The notes under the pieces: model-generated
What the model was told of the DNA's origin: nothing
The model's database searches: none
What the model saw: the letters and a program-made list of their open reading frames with translations, nothing else
Shown here: one piece after another, positions 1 through 10,858 of the stretch
Layout of the letters: each line of letters opens with the position of its first letter
How positions within the stretch are numbered: the first letter of the stretch is position 1
Assembly (NCBI GenBank): GCA_022578965.1
Contig: MU400513.1
Coordinates: forward strand, 496,001-560,000
Source: Xylaria sp. FL1777
Taxonomy: Eukaryota > Ascomycota > Sordariomycetes > Xylariales > Xylariaceae
Reading direction: 5' to 3'
Length of the DNA stretch: 64,000 nucleotides
Position numbers and translations under genes: made by a program

Positions 1-1946
1 AAGGCGAGGCTTGTGGTCTTGTCAAGAATCTGGCGTTAATGACACATATCACTACTGATGCTGATGAAACTCCTATTAAAAGATGGGCTTTTAGTTTGGA
101 TCCTCCAGCAGAGCCCCTGCGAAATTTCTCCGGTGCGGAGATGCACAAGAAAGGCACGTACATTGTACACATTAACGGAACTCCATTTGCTCTGACTCGG
201 TTTCCCAAACGATTTGCCGCCAATTTCCGTACTATGAGACGACGTGGGTGGATATCTCCGTTTGTGAGTATCAATGTAAATGAAAATTTATCAGCCGTAC
301 ACATAGCCACGGACGAAGGTCGAATTTGTCGACCATATATCATCGTTAAGAATGGAAAGCCAAGGATAAAGGAGAGCCAACTAAGGATGCTGCAAGCCGA
401 GAAAGCATCATTCGATGACTTCCTGCGAAACGGCGTCGTCGAGTATCTCGACGCGAATGAAGAAAACGACACTCTCATCGCTGGCAGCGAGAAAGATATC
501 ACGAAAGCGACCACTCATCTCGAGATCGAACCTTTTACATTGCTCGGGGCTGTTGCTGGTCTTATTCCTTTCCCACATCACAATCAGTCGCCGCGAAATA
601 CGTATCAATGTGCTATGGGTAAACAAGCGATTGGAGCTATCGCCTACAACCAATTCAACCGTATTGACACCCTCCTCCTAACTATGGTCTACCCTCAACG
701 ACCAATGGTCATTAGCAAGACTATAGAACTTATTCACTACGACAAGTTACCCGCAGGCCAGAACGCTACCGTCGTCGTCATGTCCTACTCTGGATATGAT
801 ATTGAAGATGCTCTTGTACTTAACAAAGCTTCCTTGGACCGCGGCTTTGGACGGGCTCAAGTATTCAAAAAGTACGCGGCCGATCTTCAAAGGTATCCCA
901 ACGGAAGCCGTGAGCGTATTGGAGACAAAGATCCGGAACTTGATAAGAACAAGGCTTTGTCTAAAGATGGTCTCGCAGACGTTGGCTGGATGGTAGAATC
1001 AGGCCAGGTCATGATCAAGAAGGAGAGTCCCGAAGACACCACAAGCTCAACTATAGGGATGGAACGGAGGGTAGATGCATTCCGTGAAACTCCCATTTCT
1101 TATAAGGCTGCAGACCCGGCGTATATCGACAAGGTCATGATTACCCAGACTGATAGAGAAACCCAGCTCATCAAGGTCCAGACGAGGCAAACTCGACGAC
1201 CTGAAATAGGTGACAAATTTTCGTCCCGTCACGGACAAAAGGGGGTGGTTGGCATAATAGTAGATCAAGAAGACTTGCCATTTTCAGATGCGGGCATAGT
1301 CCCTGACATTATCATGAACCCCCACGGTTTCCCCTCACGTATGACTGTCGGAAAGCTATTGGAATGTCTAACAGGCAAAGCATCCATTATCAAGGGGCGG
1401 AGAGACTATGGCTATGGAGACGCCTTCCGCTCGCACCCCCTCGAAGCGATGAGTGCGGAACTGGTCGACGCGGGTTTCTCGTGGGAAGGCAAAGATTACT
1501 TCACCTCGGGCATCACAGGCGAGCCTTTGCAAGCGTACATCTTCAACGGCCCTATCTATTACCAGCGACTGAAACACATGGTGCAAGACAAGATGCACTC
1601 GCGCTCACGCGGGCCGCGGGCTATCCTTACGCGCCAGCCCACGGAGGGAAGATCGCGAGACGGTGGACTACGCCTGGGAGAAATGGAACGCGACTGTCTC
1701 GTCGCCTACGGCGCCTCGCAGCTCCTCCTCGAACGTCTTATGACGAGTTCGGACGCCGTCACCCTCGATGTGTGTCAGCGGTGCGGCCTCTTCGGGTCCA
1801 AGGGCTACTGCAACACATGCAGGTCGAGCCAGCAGGTTGCTAAGATGACGATGCCCTATGCCGCGAAGCTGCTGGTGCAGGAGTTAGTCAGCATGAACGT
1901 GGGTGTGCGATTACAGCTAGAAGACGAGTTCCCTCACCCGAGATGA
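1..1946 (+). CDS. RET1/RPC2: RNA polymerase III second-largest subunit RPC2, 3' part
   Basis: This is the C-terminal part of the second-largest catalytic subunit of RNA polymerase III, the nuclear enzyme that makes tRNA and 5S rRNA. The frame is open from base 3 with no start in the window: it begins GEACGLVKNLALMTHITTD, an internal motif of the family, so the first methionine at 39 is not a start. About 647 residues are visible; the family is usually about 1,150. Seen in order are the core motif DKLPAGQNATVVVMSYSGYD followed by IEDALVLNK, then SRHGQKGVVG, then HGFPSRMTVGKLLE. The C-terminal zinc ribbon is CQRCGLFGSKGYCNTC (bases about 1771-1820). The DKLPAGQNATV wording matches the Pol III version rather than Pol I or Pol II. 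No intron is needed in the visible part. It converges on the rad57-like gene, with 3' ends about 440 bp apart. Confidence 0.95.
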   Translation, partial: GEACGLVKNLALMTHITTDADETPIKRWAFSLDPPAEPLRNFSGAEMHKKGTYIVHINGTPFALTRFPKRFAANFRTMRRRGWISPFVSINVNENLSAVHIATDEGRICRPYIIVKNGKPRIKESQLRMLQAEKASFDDFLRNGVVEYLDANEENDTLIAGSEKDITKATTHLEIEPFTLLGAVAGLIPFPHHNQSPRNTYQCAMGKQAIGAIAYNQFNRIDTLLLTMVYPQRPMVISKTIELIHYDKLPAGQNATVVVMSYSGYDIEDALVLNKASLDRGFGRAQVFKKYAADLQRYPNGSRERIGDKDPELDKNKALSKDGLADVGWMVESGQVMIKKESPEDTTSSTIGMERRVDAFRETPISYKAADPAYIDKVMITQTDRETQLIKVQTRQTRRPEIGDKFSSRHGQKGVVGIIVDQEDLPFSDAGIVPDIIMNPHGFPSRMTVGKLLECLTGKASIIKGRRDYGYGDAFRSHPLEAMSAELVDAGFSWEGKDYFTSGITGEPLQAYIFNGPIYYQRLKHMVQDKMHSRSRGPRAILTRQPTEGRSRDGGLRLGEMERDCLVAYGASQLLLERLMTSSDAVTLDVCQRCGLFGSKGYCNTCRSSQQVAKMTMPYAAKLLVQELVSMNVGVRLQLEDEFPHPR

Positions 1947-2361
1947 TGTATTGACGGACCGAACGTGTTGTATATGGCTTCATTTCCGCATTAGGTGGCG
2001 TTCTTCGGATTTGGAATCTTTGATTGCATGTTGCAAGCGTGGAGTAGCTAGAGTGTATTAAACGGCTTTTATACCTTAGTGTCGGGGTAATATAAAAGAG
2101 AGAGAGAGAGAGAGAATAGTCGATCAACGACGCGATCGTAGCGTAATTACCACAACGAATTGCAATGGAAATTATGTGACTATTCTCCCTCTGTGACTAT
2201 TCTGTGACACCCTCAGCACGATCAATATATACCGATTCCAATGTATTGATCCTACCCGTCACTAGCATCTCGCCCAAGCTTCACGTGCATATTCCCTCAT
2301 ATATCCATATCCATCCTACGCCTCTCCAAATCTTTCCCATCGCCCCTTTAATCCATCACTT

Positions 2362-2383
<22 letters not shown>
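1947..2383. other. Intergenic stretch between convergent genes, with two microsatellites
   Basis: The short gap between the 3' ends of the Pol III subunit and the rad57-like gene carries an (AG)n run at 2097-2115 and an (ATCA)n run at 2362-2390. No gene is seen. An open frame on the plus strand from 2204 is only the antisense of rad57. Confidence 0.7.
2097..2115. repeat. (AG)n microsatellite
   Basis: About nine AG units lie just downstream of the Pol III subunit stop codon. Confidence 0.9.

Positions 2384-2390
<7 letters not shown>
2362..2390. repeat. (ATCA)n microsatellite
   Basis: Seven tandem ATCA units end next to the stop codon of the rad57-like gene. Confidence 0.9.
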
Positions 2391-2394
<4 letters not shown>

Positions 2395-4063
2395 TGCCCC
2401 TCCCCCTCTTATTACTCCTGATCTTCTCCAAACCCCTCAACCCGCCCGCCACAACCTCGAACTCAACAGCGCCGTCAAGCCCGGGCCCAGTACCAGGGAC
2501 ATGCGGCGCAAAGACGACCTTCATCCACCTGCGCCACGACCTAACATACGGAGCGGCGCCGGCGCCGGCGCCGCCAACATCCCCATCTTCAAACCTCCTC
2601 GCGCCATGATCATCAGCCCGATCGTCATCGTCGTCGTCGGCGTCGTTGTTGTTGATAACTACTTTCCGCCCGTAGGCAGGGCGGCGGAACAGCGCGATGC
2701 GCGCCGCGATCTGCGTAGTCCAGACGAGGCCCAGGCTCGGCGTCTTCAGCGTCTCATGGGCATGGTGATGGTGATGGTGATGGGGGGGATCGTCGCCCCA
2801 CCCCGTGAACCAGCGCTGCTGGTGGTCGAGCGATAGCGCGGCCGGCGCGGCGGGGACGAAGTCCTCGGGCGGCGGCTCCGGCATGCTCGAGCGCACGACG
2901 ACGTCGGCCATGCTGCTCGTGGGCTCGACGCCCTGAGTTGCGGCCAGGTGATGATTTGCGCTAACGTGGCGGCTGCGCGAGGCCAGGGGGCTTTCCTGCG
3001 ACATCTGCTCTAGATGTCGAGGGTTCCCGGCGTGGGCGTGGCGGTGGTGCGGGACTGGGGTTGGTCTGGAGCTCCCGCTGTTCTTAATAGCGGGAGAGGA
3101 ATGCGGGTGCGGCAGTGATGAGGACGCGTGTGCGAAGGGGTTCGAGTTGGAAAAGCGGTCAGCTACTTGGTTCGCGACCACCACCGCCAGCCCGTGCTTC
3201 CGCGCGAGCTCCCGGAGTAGATGGCCGAGACGCACTAGGTCGGCGCTGCGCGCGGCCATGTTAGAGCCGCCGGCGGCGCCGCCGCCACGCTCGAATTCGG
3301 CGCGGTAGTTGGCTGCTACCGAGTCCAGGACGATCAGGCCGATGTTCCGCCGCGCCACCTCCACGGGCACCTGGTAGGTGAGGATGTGGTCCTGCGACTC
3401 GAGGTCCGGCGTTACGGTGCTGATGATGCGGTCTAGGGACGGCTTGGTCGTGTCCGCGCCCAGGGTGCGGAAGAAGGGGTTTTGGCTTAGGATTTGAGAT
3501 AGCCGCTTTGTGGAGAGCGCTGCTTCTGTTGATATGTACAGTGCGGGCCGCCCTAGCCCGTGTGGTGGAGGGAGCTGCACGGATAATAGCAACGTGAGCA
3601 GGAATTGTGTCTTCCCAGAGCCGCTCTCGCCTGTGATTTCTGTAATGTAGCCCGTTGGGACACCACCGTCTAGGGCCGCGTCTAGAGAGGCGTCGAGCGT
3701 GCTGATGGTGTGCCAAGGCCGCGCGAGGAGCTCCGTGCCGGTTTGCCTCAGAGAGCATCCCGCAATTCTAGAATGATTCTCCCGCTGGGACTCATTCTGC
3801 TTCTGCTTCGGCTTCGGCATCCCCTCCCCCTTCCCGTCGTCCTCATTCGCACCGCCTACGCCGAGATCGGCATGTAGGGCGGCTAGTATAGCATTGCACA
3901 GCCGCTTGATGTCCAAGAGCGGGAGCTGGGTGCGCTTCCCGATGTCAGGGAGTTCGAGCGTGAGGAGATCCGTGACGGTCAGCTGGTTCTTCTCAATGGC
4001 CGGCAGTAGACGCGCATACCGGGCGGCGGGGAAGTCCGGCAGGACCTGGGCCAGATCGGTCAT
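2384..4063 (-). CDS. rad57: RAD57-like RAD51 paralog (DNA repair ATPase)
   Basis: A RecA/RAD51-family ATPase of the Rad57/XRCC3 type, which with Rad55 helps load Rad51 on single-stranded DNA in homologous recombination. The chosen start at 4063 begins MTDLAQVLPDF and gives 559 residues. An in-frame ATG 99 bases upstream (4162) adds only an Arg/Ala-rich stretch. The order is an N-terminal helical DNA-binding domain (about 1-65), a linker, Walker A GESGSGKT (145-152), Walker B IGLIVLDSVA (241-250) and VVVANQVADRF. After that comes a long disordered insert of about 130 residues, then SLDHQQRWFTGWG and LGLVWTTQIAARIALFRR, the conserved C-terminal core strand. Odd points are a His tract near the end (complement of the GATGGT repeat at 2760-2788), an Asp-rich run and high GC compared with flanking DNA. 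It is uninterrupted, with no intron. Rad57 is favoured over Rad51 or Rad55 by the N-terminal domain and the WTTQIAARI motif. Confidence 0.87.
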
Positions 4064-4420
4064 GAGTACTGCGGCATTTGCCGGTTCGCCTTGCCGAGCC
4101 TGGGAGCACCTCGAAAAGGGCTTTGCAAGTCCGGCGTGTCCTTTGACGTTGTTTATCCTCACCGGAACTTAGCTGTCGGCAATTTCCCTCCCGATGTTGT
4201 TGAATATACACTGCAGGAGCGTGGGACGTTGTGAGTATGCCAACTGCTGACATCTGTTACTAAATTGTCGTCGGCCGGAACAGAGGTGCTTATGGATAAA
4301 TACATATAACTCTATATCCCGTCGAGCAACTAAAAGTTACCTGGGTAGCTGCCGGCAATAACCTGCGCGACATTGTCACATCCTCAACTGCACTACCACT
4401 ACTACACTAGGTACTACAAC

Positions 4421-4440
4421 ACCTACCTACCTAGGTAGGC
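4421..4440. repeat. CCTACCTAGGTAGG palindrome
   Basis: This 14-bp perfect inverted repeat at 4426-4439 is preceded by an ACCTAC direct copy. It is the longest example of a palindrome motif scattered through the intergenic DNA of this window. Confidence 0.85.
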
Positions 4441-5520
4441 AGATGCATCTGAAGTCAGCTCTACCCATGTGTATACACTCACCCATTGCCACATCCCAAT
4501 AGCCACCCCTGAGATGTATCTACATGTCTAGCTATCTAGTCGTCCCTGTGTCGCACGGAGAGCGATATGTCTTCATCTGAGTAGTATAGAATGTTCTGGC
4601 CGATGACGAAGATGGTGATGATGGCCGATAGGTTTACTTTTATATCCACACAAGAAACTATTATCTTGCATTCTTGGTGCGCATTTACAAACAGTAATCG
4701 TCTCTGAGCGACTATCCTGAATCTGTGACCGGAGCACAAAATCTTCACCGAAAGAAACCGAAGCAACCCTCTCCTCTCCCTCGCTCCCTTTTACCCAATT
4801 CGAGCGCAGAACGGGGGCCTCCTGAATCACCAGGTTGAAGTTATCCCGTCTTATTTGGCCATGTCTTAAGTAGGGCGCTGGGCAGCACCACTAAAAAGTC
4901 AGACGGTCCAACGGCTAATGTGAGCTAGTGCTAGGGCCTTCTCAGCCGCACCATTCTATTGCATTAGCTGTGATCGGTCGTGTACCGCGATCAAGACTCT
5001 TTGTGAAAAAGAGCAAGAACTGATCCAGCTTCATATCCGTGGTCTTTACGGGGAAAGTCAACACTCATGCGTAGGTACATCCCTAGATATATGTAGGTAT
5101 ATGTATAGCTCAGTTCCTAGCTCATCCAGACCGTTCCAGCTCAGAGCCTCACTCCAGCTACTTATACGAGCCTCTACAGGTCTCATGGTGGCCCTGTCTT
5201 AGATAGGGTCTTGGCGCCTCTCTGAGCTGTTCAGCTACTGCTAGCTCCTGCAACTGGCCGGAACGCCTCCTTAACTATTGGCTATCTTTGGTCCGTGATG
5301 CTTGGTGTGCAATCTCCTCTCCAGCTTCTCGGATCTGTAAATGGAACAGTCCAGGGCTCTGGTCACATTGTGGCTGCAAGCTGGAGGGACGAAATCTGGG
5401 CCTAGAGCACTAAACTCTCAAGAGGCGACATGAAAAACGCCTTACCACAGCAAGACGTTTCCCCATATGCCGCTTAGGCTGCCTCTTAAACATACATGGC
5501 CCTGCATGTCCGCCGAAATT

Positions 5521-5545
5521 GGGACTTTGGGACTTTGGGACTTTT
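5521..5545. repeat. Tandem GGGACTTT repeat
   Basis: Three direct copies of an 8-bp unit lie about 180 bp upstream of the start codon of the Cys-rich membrane protein. They could be leader or promoter sequence. Confidence 0.8.
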
Positions 5546-5725
5546 ATTCTTTGATCCTCTTGTGCGTAGAGTCTTTATCCCTCTGTTGCGCCGACTCCAC
5601 CGTCCTCTTTTAAGTCGACGTGTTTTGCATCGCGAGTGACTCTGTCCATCTTGTAGCGAGGGGGTCTTCGATCTGTTAGATAAACTGCAGGGCCATAGAA
5701 AGAGTCCAGTAGATTCAGCAACACC

Positions 5726-7165
5726 ATGTCGAGGCTCTTCACGACCGCCACACTTGTTACCGCCATCCAGGCCTTAGCTTTTGATGGAAGGCCGGCCCGA
5801 GCAACACAGGCCGTCGTCCCGGACGCTACCTTTCATCTTCCCGCGATTACAGAAGCCCCAAGTATAAGAGAACTATTCAAAAGACAGTCTGGTGATCAGA
5901 CAGTTCTCATCGGACCAGATAACACTTGCGGTTATGTCTCTGGAAGGGCTGGTAAGGTTGTCTCGCTCCTGTCACCTCTATCCATACTAATTTGACTATT
6001 AGGGGCCCCAATTACATGCAACAATGATTACACCTGCGCTTTTATAATCGAGCAAAATTTCGGCCGTGCTGGCTGTTGCCAGGGCGATAATTGTGGCATT
6101 CGTGCGACATGTTACGACTACCAACAGGTTTACTCGAGTAGCGCATGTGATGATGGATGTCTCCAGGACACTTTTACCCTCAAGTGGTAAGTTGAGAAGA
6201 GTCAAGCTTAAAGCGTCTGCTTACGTTTTCACAGCACGGAGAGGACCGCCCCCTACTGCAATACGATTACGTTCTTCAGCGGGATAGAAGACTTTCTCTG
6301 TGCCTCGCTCGAGATCTCGACACCTCAACAGCTCTATACGACGTATATTGGGGAGACTGATGGCCGGAGCTTTCAAGTGTTCACCTTGTCCTCGGCAGAG
6401 TTTGGTAGTAGCGCGACTAAGGATGGATCACTTACCCTTCCCCTATCTTCCTCGTCTTCCTCAGCTGCCTCATCCAATACAAATAGCCCTACTGGAAACG
6501 GCGGTAGCGGAGGCAGCGGCAGCGGCAGCGGCAGCGGCAGCAACGGCGGTGGTAATAACAATAATAATAATAACAACGATGATAATGGCAACAGTGGCAA
6601 CAATAGTTCCTCGCAAAAGTCGTCAACTCCTATTGCCCCTATCGTCGGTGGTGTCGTCGGCGGCGTGGGTGGTCTTGCGCTCATTGGCCTCGGTATTTTC
6701 CTGATCGTGCGCCACAACAACAAGAAGAAGAGAGCCGCCGTCAATCCCGCACCACAAATGCAGGAGGCAGGCGGCGCGGGCGGCGTGGCGCACCAACAGC
6801 CAGGTCCGCCGGGCTATCCTCCGCAGACCTACAACGGCGCGTCGCCCTACCCACAGAATCCCACACCGCCGCAGGCCTACTACCCGCCTGGGGAGCAGAA
6901 GCCCGCCGGCTTCGTCAACCTGACGCCGACCGGCATGCCCGACCGCAACGACTCCACGAGCCCCGTCTCGCAGCTCTCCGATACCAGACTCAGCGTGCAG
7001 CCCCAGAGCCCGACGTCCACGCTCAGCTCGAACTGGGGCCCACAGCCAGGCCATCCGGGGACCCCGAATGTGCCACCGACTGTGCACGAGGCGGGCGGGA
7101 ACGTCGTCGGCGAGAGGGATTACAACTCGAATCACCACGGCCAATTCCACGAGATGCAGGGATGA
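5726..7165 (+). CDS. Secreted-type Cys-rich single-pass membrane protein
   Basis: A predicted cell-surface protein of 446 residues; exact function unknown. Exons are 5726-5951, 6003-6186 and 6235-7165. The introns are 51 and 48 bp, with GTAAGG and GTAAGT donors and phases that match. Residues 1 to about 26 look like a signal peptide. The segment from about 65 to 170 is Cys-rich, with NTCGYVSG, ITCNNDYTCAF, GCCQGDNCG and ACDDGCLQDTFTLKC. It is followed by a Ser/Thr/Gly/Asn low-complexity stalk with GGSGSGSG and poly-Asn. A transmembrane helix (GGLALIGLGIFLIV, about 277-295) is followed by a KKKR stop-transfer signal and a Pro/Gln-rich cytosolic tail. The architecture resembles fungal wall-stress sensors and the abundant unnamed Cys-rich surface proteins of Pezizomycotina. 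No WSC motif was recognised. No neighbour suggests a pathway. Confidence 0.85.
6512..6580. repeat. In-frame GGCAGC and AAT codon repeats
   Basis: Triplet and hexamer runs encode the Gly-Ser and Asn-rich stalk of the membrane protein. Slippage would change stalk length without breaking the frame. Confidence 0.8.
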
Positions 7166-8166
7166 TAGCTGCTAGTCTACTTATACAGAGAAAAAAAGAA
7201 ATGTCTCTTCTATTTCGAATTTTTATACATCAGCAGAATCCTGTGCGGAAAAAGCTGTGCTCAGGACATGTTCCTACGCACGGTTTGGATAGATTGAATG
7301 CACTACTGCAGCAGTAGCAATATCTACGTTTCTGCCTCCTTAGGTAGCTAGGATAAGTACCTCAGCAGTCTACGAGTACCTTTGGGCGAGCATCTTGTTT
7401 CGAGTTGAAAGCATCGAGTCGGAGTTCGAGGGGGGGCATTATTGAGTTTACCAACCACATTGGCCATTGACTGAAATCTTTTGAAATTGAGGTGTTAATT
7501 TGAAGATTGGGGTTGTAATTTTGCTGCGACTTATATATATATACATAGCTATATAAAGTTGATACTCCGTCTCTTCCATCATCATCATCATCTGTCTTGC
7601 TGAAAAAGTAATCGAATATCTGCCTATCTCATTTTACATGACTTATTTACTGTGCTTCTGTTTTCGCTCACTACCGAGGCATGTGGCAAGTAGATAGACC
7701 TATCTAGCTAACTCTTACTTACTCCTCACAGGGTCTGCGGGGGAGGGGCTCAGACTAAGGCTAAAGCTAAAGCAGGAAACTGGTCACTTCGTCATCCGGG
7801 AGACTTGCGAACTTTTTCGCATGTGCTGTGACTAACCAATGATCAATGATCAATATTGACACTTGAAGTAAGCGGTCACTTGTGGGAACTTAGAAATATC
7901 ACTTTATGAGGATGTCGAGAGGTTTCGGGAACCGTTAAGCCGGGAGAGATGAATGACACGGATGGCGAATCACCATTTCATCCAATCAAACGAGACAAGT
8001 GTGCAAAGTGCGCCTCTGCGAAGATTAGGTATACAATTCCATCATCTTACATACAGTACTCATGGTATCTCGCTAAATCAACACAAGCTTACATAATAGC
8101 CATATATAACCGGTGATTCCTACACCGAAGACCCATCCATCCATCCATCCATTCGTCCAGTGCAGA
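7166..8166. other. Intergenic, convergent 3' ends
   Basis: About 1 kb between the membrane protein and the carnitine acetyltransferase. It holds a TA-rich run near 7530-7555, two overlapping TGATCAA units near 7842-7855 and a (CCAT)n run at 8132-8153. No gene is seen. Confidence 0.6.
8132..8153. repeat. (CCAT)n microsatellite
   Basis: Five tandem CCAT units lie 14 bp beyond the stop codon of the carnitine acetyltransferase, probably in its 3' UTR. Confidence 0.85.
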
Positions 8167-10858
8167 TCAGTACTCGGCGAGCCGTAATTTCTTCCCCACC
8201 TCCCTTCTCCTCGCATTAGCCGCCGCACGCTCTGAGGGTTTCGCCTCGCCATTGTCAAAGGCGTCGCTGCGGGCCTTGAGCGCTTGGAGGAGCATACCCG
8301 CGTCAAAGAAACCATCTGTACAATAAACGGTATTAGCAAAAATCTGCAGGGCATTTTTCTGAGGCTAAGGAATAGAGAATGGGGAAAGACTTACATCCGC
8401 CTAATTCATCATCACTCATCAAGATACTCTCTTCGGTTGGCGACCGCGTGCCAGTGGATGACCCGTTCGCTAGCCGCAGGCGCATGGCGTTGTTGTCTAA
8501 TCCTGTGATCATGCGTCCGCGGGCCTTGAGCCGATTACTCGCCTTCACCTTAATGGGATCGATCTCACGGGCTCGTGTCTGTTTGGCGGTGGCCGCCTTG
8601 CGACCAGTAATCCGCAACACGCGGCGTATCTCAAGCAGGTAACTCTCGAGAGCATCGACGAAGCGTTTGGTCTGTCGATGTTTGCTCGAAACGCAAATGT
8701 TGATGCCCTCGTCCTTGATGATGTAGCCAATGCCGAATCCATCTCCTGATGTCGGGCCAAATCCGAATTGTCGCAGCGAGGGATTTCCGCAGTTCGATGT
8801 AGATAGGATCGTCGTGTTTAGCCTGTCCCAGCCTGCGTCAGCAAACAAGGCCGGCACCGGATTAAGATCCCGCGATCGAGGGTTTGACGTTGTACTGTCG
8901 CCTCGTCGGTGTGATCGAATGTCCATGTCCAGTGAGTTTATAGAGTCATTGCCGGGACTTCCAACAATGGAATCGCGGGCAGAGCCGTTATCCGTAGGGC
9001 TGGAGTATCCATCGCTACTTGGCCCTTGACTAGTCTGTTCGTCTACATATCTTTGCCATAGGCAGAATAATGCGTACAGGTGGCGATCGCAGCCTTCTCC
9101 TTTTGCACATAGCCTAGTGCTGTTGACGTGCTGCTCACAGGCCTTGCGCAGCGCTTCGACCTTTGACTCCGCTGGGTTGTCAGCCCAGAAGGTTTGAACG
9201 AAATTGACGGAGTCGTCCGTCACAGACCGGATAGCCTCAGTCCGGCCGTGTAGGTAAGCCTTTGTCATGGCAGGCTCATATGTGCATTCCACCCTCCCGT
9301 AGAGTCCGTAATAAGCAGCCTGGAACGCCATCTGCACGAATGCGTCAGGCGAGAAGCCCATTGATGTAATGAAGTTCTTGCCATATCCGCTAAAATCTAG
9401 ACACTCGAACTCGTTTTGGCTAATTAGATCAGCCAGTCTCGTTTCTGCAAATCGTACCGCAACGTTGAGCTCTGGTATCATATCCCACTCTAGCTTGTGA
9501 GGGGTAGTGTTGACGTCCCCGAAGCTTTCGGGGTCTCGCTTCGAAGGATCTGGACTTGTTGTTTTCCAGAGACTCGGCGCCTGCCCATTTATCGTTCTAG
9601 CAAAGCGGAGAATTGTGTCTGTGTAGACATCGCTGGCAAATCGGAGTACCGTATGACCGTCGACGCCGGTATGCTCGAAGTTGATCCCTGCACTTCCGTT
9701 CTTGCACACAATAATCTGAAGCTTATCGTACCATCGATTGATACATGTCCCAATCTGTACCCCTTTGACCACCTCATTTGTGCCACAGAGCATGTTCTGG
9801 CATAGTTCGGCTGCAGTTGCGGGCTCAGTATAATCTAAACAGAGAACGAACAAAGCAGAATCAACAATGCCAAGGCAATCTGCATTATTGGAACGCTCCT
9901 CCCTCGTTAATACCTCTCTTAGACCCGACCAGATCTTTCGATTCTCCGTACTAAGAATACCGAGTGCTCCCTTAGCAGCCTCTTGAATCGGAGTTTGGAC
10001 CGCATCATCGATGATGGTTTGTAAATTGATTGCAACGTCTCTTTCACTCATGATCACGTCGGAGTTGTCGTCGAGTACGTCGAACCAGTAAAACTGGCCA
10101 TGACAAAGCACAACAATATGCTTGGAATCTGGATCCTGTTCGATTTGACACCCATGGCCAGTGGGTACACGGGCCGTCCCAAAAAGCCGCGAATATTGAT
10201 ACATACAAAGAGGCTTTCCCCTGATGTTGTCTGGCAGTAGTTCCTCTCGCCGCACCGCCCGAACAAACTCCAATGCTGATACTACAAGAGATGCCGCGCG
10301 GGTCACCTGGTTGTTTCTTGCGGGCGTCGGGTCGTCTTCCAGCAAGAAGAACGGGTTCAAGTTGAGAACAACAGGATTATCGAAATTTAGATATGAGTCG
10401 TACCCTGGAAGTGAAATTAGTATCGTGCTGTGTAGTATATACAATGTTTACTTACAGAATTGTTCTATGAAACTGCTCTTCCCGAGTGCATATTTCTGGA
10501 GTTTTTCTTGGAGGTCGGGACCATCTGACTTCAAGAACTCCTCCACTGCCAGCCTCGTCTCTACGTGCTCCCGAGGTCCCTGTAAAGGCCTCAGGGCAGC
10601 GAGATACTTCCGACAAGAGCTGTGCAGATCAGGGATGGGTAGCTTGGGCAGGTCATCTTGAGCGGCGAAGGTGATGCCGCCATCCTTCGGCTCCTCAGGG
10701 ATTGCCATTCCTACAGACATGTAGGGCGACAGTTTAAGATGTGGTGCTTTTCCGTTGGTGAGCGGCTCTGCAGGCTTCGGTAATGACGTGGGCGAACTAG
10801 ACGCTAGAGTCTCACCTAGAGACTTGGGCATAGCAAATATTCGAACTTGAGTAGGCAT
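8167..10858 (-). CDS. facC: Carnitine O-acetyltransferase, FacC/Yat2 type
   Basis: Transfers acetyl groups between CoA and carnitine so acetyl units can move between cytosol and organelles during growth on acetate or fatty acids. Exons on the minus strand are 10858-10456, 10404-8395 and 8315-8167, giving 853 residues. Introns of 51 and 79 bp have GTAAGT donors and matching phases. The choline/carnitine acyltransferase fold is clear: N-terminal LPKLPIPDLHSSCRKYL, then YDSYLNFDNPVVLNLNPFF, then LCMYQYSRLFGTARVPT. The catalytic-His motif NFEHTGVDGHTVLRF puts His at about residue 379. Near the end are FGIGYIIKDEGINICVSSKH and LLEIRRVL. The length and extended C-terminus fit the Yat2/FacC cytosolic branch rather than the shorter Cat2/AcuJ enzyme. 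No targeting signal is evident: the N-terminus is not an obvious mitochondrial presequence and the end is KKLRLAEY, not a peroxisomal tripeptide. A second in-frame ATG nine codons in (MPKSLGETL) is an alternative start. Confidence 0.9.

Larger units (their letters stand above)
4064..5725. other. Intergenic, divergent promoters of rad57-like and membrane protein genes
   Basis: No gene is seen in 1.66 kb. It holds a perfect 14-bp palindrome at 4426-4439 (CCTACCTAGGTAGG) inside an ACCT-rich run, and three tandem copies of GGGACTTT at 5521-5545. Short open frames on the minus strand (4536-4830, 5575-5766) have no recognisable protein features. Confidence 0.6.

Noticed and set aside
39..41. ATG as start of the Pol III subunit
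   Set aside because: Residues before it match an internal motif of the protein and the frame is open to the left edge.
2204..2836. 210-codon plus-strand open frame
   Set aside because: It is antisense to the rad57-like gene and its composition follows the GC-rich coding strand opposite; no protein motif.
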